Source: Actinoplanes philippinensis (GTDB lineage: Bacteria > Actinomycetota > Actinomycetes > Mycobacteriales > Micromonosporaceae). Taken from it: a stretch of 64,000 nt of DNA. The notes beneath the pieces were generated by a model. That model worked only from the letters and a program-made list of their open reading frames with translations, ran no database searches and was not told the DNA's origin. Positions 33,770-42,263 of the stretch are shown in pieces (positions within the stretch are counted from its first letter, which is position 1; the number at the start of each line of letters is the position of its first letter). Position numbers and translations under genes: made by a program. Location of the stretch: contig NZ_FONV01000010.1 in assembly GCF_900113015.1 (NCBI RefSeq), positions 248,001 to 312,000 on the forward strand. The letters are read 5' to 3'.

Positions 33770-34915
33770 ATGACCGACCGGAGCTCGGGCGCCCGGCGGG
33801 CGGTGCTGACGGCGGCCGCTCTGGCCGAGCCGGCGGCCACGCTGTCCGGCTACACCGTCGGTGTGACCGCCGACCGTCGCAAGGACGAGCTGGCCACCCT
33901 CCTGGAGGCGCGCGGCGCCCGGGTGGTGCTGGCCCCCGCCCTGCGGATCGTCCCGATCTCCGACGACGCCGAGCTGCGGGCCGCGACCCGCGCCTGTCTC
34001 GACACCCCGCCCGACATCGTGCTGGTCAACACCGGTATCGGGATGCGCGGCTGGCTGGAGGCGGCGGACAACTGGGGGCTCGGCGACCCGCTGCGCGCCG
34101 TTCTCTCCCGGGCCTATCTGGTCGCCCGCGGCCCCAAGGCCCGGGCCGCGGTCCGCGCCGCCGGGCTGCGCGACCAGTGGTCACCGGAGGGCGAGGGCTA
34201 CGAGGAGGTCGTCGAGCATCTCACCACCCGCGGCGTCGCCGGCCTGACCGTCGCCATGCAGCTGCACGGGGAGAGCCAGCCGGAGTACACCGAGGCGCTG
34301 GAGTCGGCCGGCGCCCGCGTCATCGAGCTGCCGGTCTATCGCTGGGCGCCGCCGACCGACCCGGCCCCGCTGCACCGGCTGGCCGACCTGATCATGGGGC
34401 GTCTGGTCGACGCCGTGACGTTCACCTCGGCCGCCGCCGTGCAGGCGGTGCTGCGCGCGGCCGGGCCGGGGGCCGACACCCTGCTGGAGGCGCTCCGCGA
34501 CGACGTCCTGGCCGCGTGTGTGGGCCCCGTCACTTCGGCGCCGCTGCGCCGTCAGGGGGTTCCGGTGGTCACTCCCGGCCGCGCCAGGCTGAGCGCGCTG
34601 GTTCGTACCATCGTCGATGAATTGCCGAAGCGGGCCGTGACGTTCCAGGTCTCCGGGCACGAGATCACCCTTCGCGGCCATGCCGCGGTGGTCGACGGTG
34701 AGCTGCGGCCGCTGGCGCCCGCCCCGATGGCGGTCCTCCGGGCCCTCGCCAGGTCGCCGGGCCGGGTCCTGTCCCGGGCCGCCCTGCTGCAGGCGCTGCC
34801 GCGCGGCGCCGACGAGCACGCCGTCGAGATGGCGGTCGCCCGGCTCCGGGCCGGCCTGGCCGTGCCCGGAGTCGTGCAGACCGTCGTCAAACGGGGTTAC
34901 CGCATCCCGGCCTAG
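33770..34915 (+). CDS. HemD-like domain fused to winged-helix DNA-binding domain (NnaR-like regulator)
   Basis: A protein of 381 residues. Residues about 20-260 resemble uroporphyrinogen-III synthase (LSGYTVGVTADRRKDELATLLEARGA; DAVTFTSAAAVQAVL). Residues about 285-378 form an OmpR/PhoB-type winged helix (LAPAPMAVLRALARSPGRVLSRAALLQALPRG; VQTVVKRGYRIPA). This architecture is known in actinobacteria, where NnaR activates nitrate/nitrite assimilation genes. No nitrite reductase genes lie in this window, so the target here is open. ATG 33770 has a GAGGG upstream. It is convergent with cvnD and shares a terminator with it. Confidence 0.87.
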   Translation: MTDRSSGARRAVLTAAALAEPAATLSGYTVGVTADRRKDELATLLEARGARVVLAPALRIVPISDDAELRAATRACLDTPPDIVLVNTGIGMRGWLEAADNWGLGDPLRAVLSRAYLVARGPKARAAVRAAGLRDQWSPEGEGYEEVVEHLTTRGVAGLTVAMQLHGESQPEYTEALESAGARVIELPVYRWAPPTDPAPLHRLADLIMGRLVDAVTFTSAAAVQAVLRAAGPGADTLLEALRDDVLAACVGPVTSAPLRRQGVPVVTPGRARLSALVRTIVDELPKRAVTFQVSGHEITLRGHAAVVDGELRPLAPAPMAVLRALARSPGRVLSRAALLQALPRGADEHAVEMAVARLRAGLAVPGVVQTVVKRGYRIPA

Positions 34916-34942
34916 GTTCCGTCTCGCGGAGACGGGACCTAG
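34912..34942. terminator. Bidirectional terminator between nnaR-like gene and cvnD
   Basis: A 14-bp stem (CTAGGTTCCGTCTC paired with GAGACGGGACCTAG, one G-T pair) around GCG. Both arms end in CTAG, which supplies the TAG stop of the plus-strand gene and the TAG stop of the minus-strand gene. No T run follows. Confidence 0.75.
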
Positions 34943-35556
34943 CCGACCGGGGTGGCCCGCTCGTGCTCGGCCACCAGCGTCGCCATCGCGTGCTCGACCA
35001 CACTGATCAGCACGGTCTTGACCGAGTCTCGGTGGCGAGCGTCACACATCACCAGCGGCACCCGGGCCGGGATGGCCAGCGCCTCCCGCACCTCCTCCGG
35101 CTCGTAACGCGGCGCGCCGTCGAAGCAGTTGACCGCCACGAGGTACGGCAGATGCCGGTTCTCGAAGTAGTCCAGAGGCGCGAACGCGTCGGTGAGCCGG
35201 CGGGTGTCCACGAGCACGGCCGCGCCGACCGCACCGCGGATCAGCTCGTCCCACATGAACCAGAACCGGGTCTGCCCCGGAGTGCCGAAGAGGTAGAGGA
35301 TCAGGTCGTCGGCCATGGTGATCCGGCCGAAGTCCATGGCGACCGTGGTGCTCTCCTTGCCCGGCACCTTGGACGCGTCGTCGATCCCCTGGCCGGCCAC
35401 CGTCATCACCGCCTCGGTGGTGAGTGGCTCGATCTCGGACACCGCCCCGACGAGGGTCGTCTTGCCCACACCGAAACCACCGGCGACGACGATCTTCGCC
35501 GAGGTGATCTCAGCGGGATGCGGCCGCGTCCGCTCCTCAGAGCTTGCGAAGTCCAC
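34939..35556 (-). CDS. cvnD: CvnD: small GTP/ATP-binding protein of the conservon
   Basis: A protein of about 205 residues. The P-loop is GGFGVGKTTLVGAVSEI, and other family marks are DFGRI, LFGTPGQTRF (G3-like) and VNCFDGAP (N/CxxD-like). Conservon CvnD proteins are Ras-like switch ATPase/GTPases that act with CvnA, B and C at the membrane. The start is GTG 35556 (VDFASSEERT), as in other conservons, overlapping the DUF742 gene by 20 bp. It is the last gene of cvnABCD. Confidence 0.94.
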   Translation of the reverse strand: MDFASSEERTRPHPAEITSAKIVVAGGFGVGKTTLVGAVSEIEPLTTEAVMTVAGQGIDDASKVPGKESTTVAMDFGRITMADDLILYLFGTPGQTRFWFMWDELIRGAVGAAVLVDTRRLTDAFAPLDYFENRHLPYLVAVNCFDGAPRYEPEEVREALAIPARVPLVMCDARHRDSVKTVLISVVEHAMATLVAEHERATPVG

Positions 35557-35899
35557 CCAACACCCTTCCCAGCAGGTCCATCCGCTCCGTGAAGCCGGTC
35601 TTGGGAGCGGCACTGTGCAGCTGAAGCAATCCGTCGGCGACCATGTCGGCGACGAGCACCCGGGTTACCCCCAGTGGTAACCGGGTGTGCGCCGCGAGCT
35701 CGGCCAGCGATAGTGCTTTCGGCTCACACAGCGCGGCGATGCGGTACTTGTCGTGCCCGGCGAAACGTGACTCCTGCACGGCCGCCGGGCTCGCGAGCAG
35801 GACCGCCTCGATCGGGATGTCCCGGCTCGGCTCGGTCCGGCCGCGCGTGACCGCGTACGGCCGCACCAGGTTGCCCCGGGGATCGTGCGGCTGTGTCAT
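35537..35899 (-). CDS. cvnC: CvnC: DUF742 protein of the conservon
   Basis: A protein of 120 residues of the DUF742 family. It begins with a basic VRPYAVTRGRTEP block and has a helix-turn-helix-like SLAELAAHTRLPLGVTRVLVADMV. Conservon CvnC proteins work with the sensor kinase CvnA and the roadblock protein CvnB. It overlaps cvnD, which suggests coupled translation. Confidence 0.94.
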   Translation of the reverse strand: MTQPHDPRGNLVRPYAVTRGRTEPSRDIPIEAVLLASPAAVQESRFAGHDKYRIAALCEPKALSLAELAAHTRLPLGVTRVLVADMVADGLLQLHSAAPKTGFTERMDLLGRVLGGLRKL

Positions 35900-35942
35900 G
35901 TCGCGGTCACCTCGTCTCCGCCAGGGCGATCAACCCCGGCGC

Positions 35943-36350
35943 CTAGTGGCTGACGGCCTCACGCGCCGCCGGCGACAGCGCCGCGCCGACGCGCTCCACC
36001 AGCAGGGCCATCTCATAGCCGACCTGACCGACGTCGCAGTTGCGCGCCGCCAGGACCGCCATCGACGAACCGTCGCTGATGGACATCAGGAAAAGATAGC
36101 CGCTGTCCATTTCGATGATGGTCTGTTGCACCGCGCCGGCGTTGAACATCCGGGACGCGCCGTCCGTGAGACTGACCACGCCGGAGGTGATGGCGGCGAG
36201 TTGATCGGCGCGATCGGCCGGCAGATCCCGGGACGTGGCCAGCAGCAGCCCATCGGCGGAGACCGCGATCACGTGCGCGATGCCCGCGACGCTGTCGGCG
36301 AAGTTGCTGAGCAGCCAGCCCATGTCGTGCATGGTGGGGGGCCTGGTCAC
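35943..36350 (-). CDS. cvnB: CvnB: roadblock/LC7-domain protein
   Basis: A protein of 135 residues with the roadblock/LC7 fold (MGWLLSNFADSVAGIAHVIAVSADGLLLATS; YLFLMSISDGSSMAVLA). Such proteins act as GAP-like or scaffold partners of the CvnD switch protein. Its ATG overlaps the cvnA stop by 4 bp. It belongs to the cvnABCD operon. Confidence 0.94.
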   Translation of the reverse strand: MTRPPTMHDMGWLLSNFADSVAGIAHVIAVSADGLLLATSRDLPADRADQLAAITSGVVSLTDGASRMFNAGAVQQTIIEMDSGYLFLMSISDGSSMAVLAARNCDVGQVGYEMALLVERVGAALSPAAREAVSH

Positions 36351-38986
36351 TGTTCCTTCTCCTTAGGAGCCTGTGTTGCGGCGGCGGTCTCGGCAACGCC
36401 GTCCGTCCGCCCTCGTTGCACTCCCGTGTGATACGCGGAAAGTAGCCCGCGAACCTCATCCGGACTGCGACGATGTTGCGCCCGCGGGGCCGACTCCACC
36501 CCGCCGGGAACGAGTTGTGCCTGCGGGATCCGCTTGGGGAGCCCGGACCGGGTGGTTCCGGCGTCCTTCGGGTCGGCCGCCGCCATGGCACGATGCCAGC
36601 CCTCGTCCGCCGCGGTCCGCCAGCGGTCGTCCCCGTTCACACGCGGCTTCGGGGCAGGCTGGGCAGAAACGGACGGCGGTGGGGCGTACCCCGCGGTTGG
36701 CATGCCGTTGGTGTCGGCCTTTTCCTCCTCGCCCTCGAACCAGCTGTGCTGCATCTCCATCTGGATCGCCGCCGGCTGTGCCGGGGGTTTCTCCGCGACG
36801 GGCGCCGGGTCCACCGGGTCGACCGGCTTCGGCACCCGCGTCGGCAGAGGTGGGCGATTCGGCGTCGGCTGCAGATCCAATTCAGACATGGGTACGCCCG
36901 AAGCAGGCGCCCGCACCGGCGCCGGAGGCGGTGGCGGCGCGGTACGCACCACCGGCCGTGACTCCGGGCTCCGCGGGATCCCGATCGGCAGCTGGGGCGG
37001 CGGGCCCGGCCGGGTCCAGCTGGCCGCCCGCGACGGCGGGGCGCTCGGCGCACCGGGCATGACGACGATGTCGGCCGGCAGCACCACCTCGGCGACCGTC
37101 CCGCCGTCCTGGCCGGGCCGCAGCTCGACACGGATGCCGTGCCGGGAGGCCAGCCGCCCGATGACCGCGATGCCCATCAGCCGGAACGCCGAGGCGTCGA
37201 CGTCGGCGGGCTCGCTGAGCTTGCGGTTGAGCTGCTCGATCTGCTCGGGGGAGATGCCCAGGCCCCGGTCCTCGACCCGGACGATCGCGTGATCTCCGTT
37301 ACGCCCGGCCTGCGCCATCACCACGGTGTCCGGGGCGGAGAAGCGGGTCGCGTTGTCGAGCAGCTCGGCGATCAGGCGGACCACGTCGTTGACGGCGGCC
37401 GCGGCGATCAGCACGTCGGTGTCGACGGTGCCGAACTCGATCCGGTGGTAGAGCTCGATCTCCGACTGGGCGGCCCGGAGCGCGTCGATCAGCAGGGCGT
37501 CCTCGCGACGCGGGGTGCCGACCTCGGCGCCCGCCAGCACCAGCAGGTTCTCGTCGTTGCGCCGCATCCGGGTGGCGAGGTGGTCGAGTTCGAAGAGGCG
37601 GGCCAGCCGCTTCGGGTCCTCCTCCATCCGCTCGATCTGGTCGAGCTCGCCGATCATCCGGTCGACCAGCGACTGACTGCGCCGGGCCAGGCTGAGGAAC
37701 ATGGTGGAGAGACTGATCCGCAGCGCGGCCTGCTCGGCGGCGACCCGGATGGCCTCCCGGTGCACCATGTTGAAGGCTTCGGCCACCTCGCCGAACTCGT
37801 CACGGTCGGCGACATCGATCGGGTCACGGCTCTGCGCGACGATCCGGTCGACACCGCCCTCGCCGAGGCTCTCGACATCCTGCAGGAGGCTGACCGCCTC
37901 GGGCAGGTCCCGGCTGGCCACCGCGAGGGCGCCCTCACGCAGACGTCGCACCGAGAGCAGCATCGACCGGCCGAGATAGACGGCGATCGTGACGGTCGCG
38001 ATCAGGACCACCAGCACCGCGATGAACTCGACGATGGCCAGGCGGGTGGTGGCGATGCGCTCGTCGTCGGCGAGAGCGACCGCCCGGTCCTCCAGCTGCC
38101 GTTCGGCGCCGCGGAACAGGCCGATCATGTCGCCGAAGGCATCGGACACCTCGGCCTGGCCGGCCGCCCCGTCACCGGTCAGGCGGCCGCTCACCGCGTC
38201 GGCGCGGGCCACCGCCGGGTCGGCGAGCACCGACTCCACCAGGGCGACCTGGGCGCCGGTGGCCACCTCGCGGAAGTGAGCGAGGGCCGTGGCCCGGGTG
38301 GTCTGGGTGGCGATCAGCGCCCGCTGCCGGTCGGCGTCGAGGCTGTTCGTGGCCCGGGCGACGTACGCCAGTGCGGCCTGGTCGGCGGCGGCGCTCTCCA
38401 GCTCGGTGAACGCGGCGACTGTACGCAGGCTGTCGGCGACCTCACCGTTCTCGGTGACCTGGCTGAGCAGGCTCTCGTACCCGACCAGGGAGTTGAGGAC
38501 GGCGCCGTAGCGCTGGCCGGCGTCGGCCGGCCCGATCTCGGTACGCGCGCCGACCGTGGTCCGCAGGTCGGTCAGGCCGCGGAGCTGGCCCTCGATCGCG
38601 GTCAGCCGGGTCTCGACGCGGTCCGGGATCACGGTGATCGCGGCCCGCTCGGTCTGGAAGGTCCGCGCCTGCGCGTCCACCGCCGTGATCGCCTCGCGGA
38701 GCGGGGTGTCCGGTGCGCCGGGCGTGGCCAGGAACTCGATGGCGGCCATCCGCTCGTCGTGCAGCAGGCGGCTCAGGTCGGAGAGGCCGGCGCCCAGGTC
38801 GGCGAGTTGCGCGACCTGTTCGGCGTTGCTCGTCTCCCGGCCGACCTGGAGCAACCGCACCGAGGAGACACCGGCCACCGCGATCAGCGGGAGCACCAGC
38901 ATGCCGGCGAGTCGTGACCGAAGCCGTGGCCGGCGCTGGCTCCGGAGGCCACGTCGTACAGCCAGGGGCGCGGATCCCGTGCTCAC
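36347..38986 (-). CDS. cvnA: CvnA: nitrate/nitrite-sensor-type histidine kinase of the conservon
   Basis: A protein of 879 residues. It has an N-terminal membrane segment (about 25-45), a long extracellular helical sensing domain, a second membrane segment (about 310-335), and a HAMP-like linker. A DHp-like region (LDHLATRMRRN) follows, then a HATPase domain with ELLDNATRFSAP (N box near residue 542) and EDRGLGISPEQ. The tail of about 220 residues is Pro/Ala-rich. The start is GTG 38986, 5 nt after GGAG. It is the membrane sensor of the conservon; no P450 gene follows cvnD. Confidence 0.94.
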   Translation of the reverse strand: MSTGSAPLAVRRGLRSQRRPRLRSRLAGMLVLPLIAVAGVSSVRLLQVGRETSNAEQVAQLADLGAGLSDLSRLLHDERMAAIEFLATPGAPDTPLREAITAVDAQARTFQTERAAITVIPDRVETRLTAIEGQLRGLTDLRTTVGARTEIGPADAGQRYGAVLNSLVGYESLLSQVTENGEVADSLRTVAAFTELESAAADQAALAYVARATNSLDADRQRALIATQTTRATALAHFREVATGAQVALVESVLADPAVARADAVSGRLTGDGAAGQAEVSDAFGDMIGLFRGAERQLEDRAVALADDERIATTRLAIVEFIAVLVVLIATVTIAVYLGRSMLLSVRRLREGALAVASRDLPEAVSLLQDVESLGEGGVDRIVAQSRDPIDVADRDEFGEVAEAFNMVHREAIRVAAEQAALRISLSTMFLSLARRSQSLVDRMIGELDQIERMEEDPKRLARLFELDHLATRMRRNDENLLVLAGAEVGTPRREDALLIDALRAAQSEIELYHRIEFGTVDTDVLIAAAAVNDVVRLIAELLDNATRFSAPDTVVMAQAGRNGDHAIVRVEDRGLGISPEQIEQLNRKLSEPADVDASAFRLMGIAVIGRLASRHGIRVELRPGQDGGTVAEVVLPADIVVMPGAPSAPPSRAASWTRPGPPPQLPIGIPRSPESRPVVRTAPPPPPAPVRAPASGVPMSELDLQPTPNRPPLPTRVPKPVDPVDPAPVAEKPPAQPAAIQMEMQHSWFEGEEEKADTNGMPTAGYAPPPSVSAQPAPKPRVNGDDRWRTAADEGWHRAMAAADPKDAGTTRSGLPKRIPQAQLVPGGVESAPRAQHRRSPDEVRGLLSAYHTGVQRGRTDGVAETAAATQAPKEKEQ

Positions 38987-39213
38987 GACATCTCCTTCGC
39001 GGTCGTCCCCGCTCCGCACCACGGCGGGAGCCGGCCCATTCCGGCCCGCGGTCCGGCCTTCGGTGCCCGCGGCGAGGCCCGCGCCGTTTCCGGCACGGCG
39101 GCGATTTCATCAGAACGCCGGGCCCTTTGGGAAGTCTGGATACTCCCGCATAAGGGTCCACTGTCCGGGTGATAAGCGCGCGCGAGTTCGGCCGGTGTCC
39201 GCTCTCCCGGTGT

Positions 39214-39233
39214 TGACGTGCACGAATACGTCA
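39214..39233. repeat. Inverted repeat TGACGT-N8-ACGTCA
   Basis: A perfect 6-bp inverted repeat with an 8-bp spacer, upstream of cvnA and of the membrane-protein gene. A candidate regulator site. Confidence 0.5.
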
Positions 39234-39445
39234 CGCACAACCGTCCGTGAGGCCATGATCACCGGGCACCATCAGGATTCCAACCACTATGTGGGAGTTC
39301 TGTCCCGCGACCTCGATGAACACGGTGACAAGGTTTGGCGTGACACGACGGACACGTTGTCCGCGGGCGACAGTGTCCACTCTGGACTCGCCATCTGGCA
39401 AGTAGCGCAGGGGTCGCCCGAAAGTCACCGTAAGTGACCGATTTT

Positions 39446-39465
39446 TGATCGACGTACATCGATCA
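39446..39465. repeat. Perfect inverted repeat TGATCGA-N6-TCGATCA
   Basis: A 7-bp perfect inverted repeat with a 6-bp spacer, about 70 bp before the -10 of the next gene. A shorter repeat GTCAC-N5-GTGAC lies at 39424-39438. Candidate operators. Confidence 0.5.
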
Positions 39466-39534
39466 TAGATGAACGCGACTTTAGGCTGCCTTAAGAAGAC
39501 GACCCCGGACTGGCGCACCACCGGGAACATTCCG

Positions 39535-39540
39535 TACCGT
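39535..39540 (+). promoter_or_regulatory. -10 box of putative leaderless promoter
   Basis: TACCGT, 7 nt before the ATG at 39548. Confidence 0.45.
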
Positions 39541-39547
39541 GCGCACC

Positions 39548-41302
39548 ATGGCATTACGGAGCTGGCTGAAGCTGCTGGCCGCCACCACCACGGCAGCCGC
39601 GGTCGTCGGGGCAGGTCAACTCGGCATCGCCTACGGGTTGGGCATGGTGCGGCTCGACCAGGCCCTCGATTTCACTCAGCGTGACCAATGGACAGCACAA
39701 CTCGCCTGGGTCGCCTGGATCACCATGACCGCCGCCGCGATCGGCGCCGTGGTCGCGACCGGCCTGCGCCCCCGCTGGTCCCCCCGCCCGGTCAGCTCCG
39801 GCGGCGCTCTCGGCATGGGCCTGGCCGCCGGGCTCGGCGCTCTCGCGGTGCTGCCACTGACCATGCAGCCGGCCCGTACCGCCCAGGTCGCCGGGGTGCA
39901 GCCGGTCCTGGTGATCGGCATCTGCGCGGCCCTCGGCGCGGCCGTCGGCATCTTCGCCGGCTACGCGGCCGCCGCCCGGGCCGCCGCACGCTGGAGCCTC
40001 TCCACCCTGACCGTCGCCGTCTGGTTCGTGGCCCTGATCTCGGTCGCGCCGTCGCTGGCGCCCGGCAAGACCCAGCCGCCCGTCCGCCTCGGCGTCCTCG
40101 AGGGCAGCCTCATCCCCGCCGGCCTCACCGAGTACACGCGGTTCGCCACGATGCCCGCCATCGCCCTGATCGCCGGCCTGGTCATCGGCCTGGTCGCCCG
40201 GGGCCGGAAGATGCCGGCCCTCGCGGTGGCCCTCAGCGGCCTCGCCGGCCCCGCGCTGCTGACCGTCGCCTACCTGATCGCCGGCCCCGGCTCGGCCGGC
40301 GGCTTCCGCCTCGACCCGTACTGGGGCGCGATGACCGCCGCCGGAGCCGGAGTGCTCGGCTCGGTGCTCGCCGCCATCGTGCGCAGCGCCCCCGGCGCCA
40401 CCCGCACCATCCCCGAGCCGGAGACCCCCGCCGCCGGCTCCCCCGACGCCGGCTCTCCCAACGAATCCGAGCCTGACCCGGCGCCGGCCGACACCCGGCC
40501 CGAGCCCGCCACCGCCTCCGGCCGGGCTGCGCTCCCTCGCCGCGACGTGCCCGTGCAATCCGCGATCGCGCAGGCCGCGGCCGCGGCGGCCCGGCGCCCC
40601 GAGGACGAGCTGCGCCCGTCCGACACCGGCGTCCTCCCGCTGGCGCCCGGCAACCGGCCGCATCCGCTGCAGGACCTGGGCAACAAGGCCGCCTCCGGAT
40701 TCGGCGGGCAGCCGACGCCCCTGCCGGCCGGCGTCGGCCCGGCCACCGTCTATCCGCCGGCCTCCTACGGCCAGGCCCCTTCGCCGGCCTTCAACCAGGC
40801 CTCCGGTCCGGCGTCCGCAGCTTTCAACCAGGCCCAGCCTCCGGCGTCCGGGACGTTCAGCCAGCCCTCCGGTCCGGCTGCCGCGGCTTTCGGTCAGGCT
40901 CCCGCCGGTGCCCCCGCGGCCTTCGGCCAGGCAAACCCCGAGCCACGTTTCTCCGGGCAACAGCAGCAGCCGCCCGCCAAGGCCGCGGGTGGTCTGCGAC
41001 GCGGATGGCGTACGCGTAAGCCCGCCCCCGAACCCCAGCCCGCCACGCCGTCCCCCGCCCTGACCGGCGACTCCGGCTCATTCAACGGCTTCACCGCCAA
41101 CCAGCCCGGCCCGCGCACCGGCATCGACACCGCCGAACACCCGCGCATTGCCTCCCGGGCCCCGCTGACACCCGAGCCGACCCCGATCAGCGCCCCGCTC
41201 CCGCAGCCGACGCCGATCGCGCCGCCGCCCACCGCCCCCAGCGCACAGGGCCGCAAGGAGGACGATTACGTCAACTGGGTCAACGGCCTCGGCGGCGCCT
41301 GA
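39548..41302 (+). CDS. Multi-pass membrane protein with long disordered C-terminus
   Basis: A protein of 584 residues. The first about 280 contain around seven or eight hydrophobic segments (for example SWLKLLAATTTAAAVVGAGQ, LVIGICAALGAAVGIFAGYA, VAVWFVALISVA). The rest is Pro/Ala/Gln-rich and probably cytoplasmic and disordered, with an F-x-Q repeat region (FNQASG, FNQAQP, FSQPSG, FGQAPA, FGQANP). The end is DDYVNWVNGLGGA, which looks conserved. No known family was recognised. It follows the conservon divergently. A longer start at GTG 39539 is possible. A strong hairpin follows the stop. Confidence 0.8.
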   Translation: MALRSWLKLLAATTTAAAVVGAGQLGIAYGLGMVRLDQALDFTQRDQWTAQLAWVAWITMTAAAIGAVVATGLRPRWSPRPVSSGGALGMGLAAGLGALAVLPLTMQPARTAQVAGVQPVLVIGICAALGAAVGIFAGYAAAARAAARWSLSTLTVAVWFVALISVAPSLAPGKTQPPVRLGVLEGSLIPAGLTEYTRFATMPAIALIAGLVIGLVARGRKMPALAVALSGLAGPALLTVAYLIAGPGSAGGFRLDPYWGAMTAAGAGVLGSVLAAIVRSAPGATRTIPEPETPAAGSPDAGSPNESEPDPAPADTRPEPATASGRAALPRRDVPVQSAIAQAAAAAARRPEDELRPSDTGVLPLAPGNRPHPLQDLGNKAASGFGGQPTPLPAGVGPATVYPPASYGQAPSPAFNQASGPASAAFNQAQPPASGTFSQPSGPAAAAFGQAPAGAPAAFGQANPEPRFSGQQQQPPAKAAGGLRRGWRTRKPAPEPQPATPSPALTGDSGSFNGFTANQPGPRTGIDTAEHPRIASRAPLTPEPTPISAPLPQPTPIAPPPTAPSAQGRKEDDYVNWVNGLGGA

Positions 41303-41617
41303 CCCGCACTTCAAGGCCCGGACGCTTCCCACGTCCGGGCCTTCTCCATACCCGCCGCCGCCAGCGCCCTCAAATCGCTTCGCGGCCTCGGCCGCCAGAG
41401 CCTCATCGGCGTCGCCCACCAGGTCATTGCGGTTTCGCCCACCTGCGGTTGCGCCGCCGTGAACATGCGAAAGGCCCCCGGCCGCCGGAGTTTCGCCGAC
41501 GTAAAACATCGGCAAACGCCGATGGAATGAGGGGATCGGGAGGTACCGCAGCCCACCCAAACCAGTGACGATTCTCGATGTCCGGGTTCACCCCCCACCG
41601 ACATCGGGAGTCCGAAC
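41303..41617. other. Intergenic region upstream of the RNase gene
   Basis: It contains the terminator of the membrane-protein gene (41313-41343), a 7-bp hairpin CATCGGC-AAAC-GCCGATG (41507-41524), and a second hairpin CGATGTC/GACATCG (41576-41606) beside the RNase ribosome binding site. No gene is seen. Confidence 0.55.
41313..41343 (+). terminator. Terminator after the membrane-protein gene
   Basis: A perfect 12-bp stem (AAGGCCCGGACG / CGTCCGGGCCTT) with a 7-nt loop, 10 bp after the stop, followed by TTCTCC. Confidence 0.75.
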
Positions 41618-42037
41618 ATGATCACCCGCATCGGCCGGTTCCTCTCCGGCCTGACCCTGGTCCTGGCCCTCTCCGGAACCGCCCTGGTAGCCCCCGCGAT
41701 CGTGTCGCCGTCATCGACCGGCGCCGCGCAGGCAGCCGTCTACAACAGCTGCACGATCAGCCGCTGCTCAGCCGCACGCACCGCCTACACCGGTTGGCAG
41801 TCCCTGGGCTGGCCCACCTCCGCCGGCTGGTACTCCTGGCCCTACGGCAACTACAACTACACCGGCGGCCAGTTCTACAACCGCGAGGGCCAGCTGCCCA
41901 CCGCCACCTACAGCGAATACGACGTCTACTCCCGCGCCCGCGGCGCTTCCCGAGACGCCTACCGCATCGTGGTCAACCGCAGCAGCCGCGTCGCCTACTT
42001 CACCCCGGACCACTACGTCACCTTCTACCGCCTTTAA
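41618..42037 (+). CDS. Secreted guanyl-specific ribonuclease (barnase/RNase Sa type)
   Basis: A protein of 139 residues. A signal peptide ends near AQA-A (residues 38-40). The mature part ends like RNase N1/T1-family bacterial RNases: FYNREGQLP (barnase FxNREGxLP), Glu100 in SEYDVY, Arg116 in DAYRIVV and His132 in DHYVTFYRL. These fit the catalytic Glu/Arg/His with RNase-Sa-like spacing. A Cys45/Cys50 pair may form a disulfide. It would cleave single-stranded RNA after G outside the cell. GGGAG lies 7 nt before the ATG. No barstar-like inhibitor gene is nearby. Confidence 0.9.
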   Translation: MITRIGRFLSGLTLVLALSGTALVAPAIVSPSSTGAAQAAVYNSCTISRCSAARTAYTGWQSLGWPTSAGWYSWPYGNYNYTGGQFYNREGQLPTATYSEYDVYSRARGASRDAYRIVVNRSSRVAYFTPDHYVTFYRL

Positions 42038-42054
42038 TCCCTTAGCAGAGGTAC

Positions 42055-42086
42055 GCGCGGCGACCGTCCCCCAACGGCCGCCGCGC
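42055..42086 (+). terminator. Terminator-like hairpin after the RNase gene
   Basis: Stem GCGCGGCG/CGCCGCGC plus CCGT/ACGG with one mismatch and a 6-nt loop, 17 bp after the stop. The T run is weak. Confidence 0.65.
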
Positions 42087-42263
42087 CATGTTTCCCCCTC
42101 CGAAGGCCCGTACACCCGTTCTTGGCAACCATCCGGCAACCGCTTAACACCGCGATCGAGCTAAGGCAGGGAAACGCTGAAACAAGCCTCAAAAACACAG
42201 TCCTGAGCCCTTAGACGGTCCACTCCCCGACCGAACAATCTGGCGCAAGCAACGAGCACCCGC

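Larger units (their letters stand above)
38987..39547. other. Intergenic region with inverted repeats between cvnA and a membrane-protein gene
   Basis: No gene is supported over this 561-bp stretch, which is less GC-rich than its surroundings near its end. It holds three inverted repeats (39214-39233, 39424-39438, 39446-39465) and the -10 of the next gene. The minus-strand frame at 39231-39554 has no family look. Confidence 0.55.

Noticed and set aside
33495..33773. 92-codon plus-strand frame before the HemD-type regulator
   Set aside because: Unusual composition, no ribosome binding site, and it overlaps the start of the real gene in another frame.
39231..39554. 107-codon minus-strand frame upstream of the membrane-protein gene
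   Set aside because: No ribosome binding site, no family look, and it covers the inverted repeats and the -10 of the divergent gene.
41480..41617. Possible ydaO (c-di-AMP) riboswitch before the RNase gene
   Set aside because: Hairpins are present, but the conserved ydaO blocks are missing.
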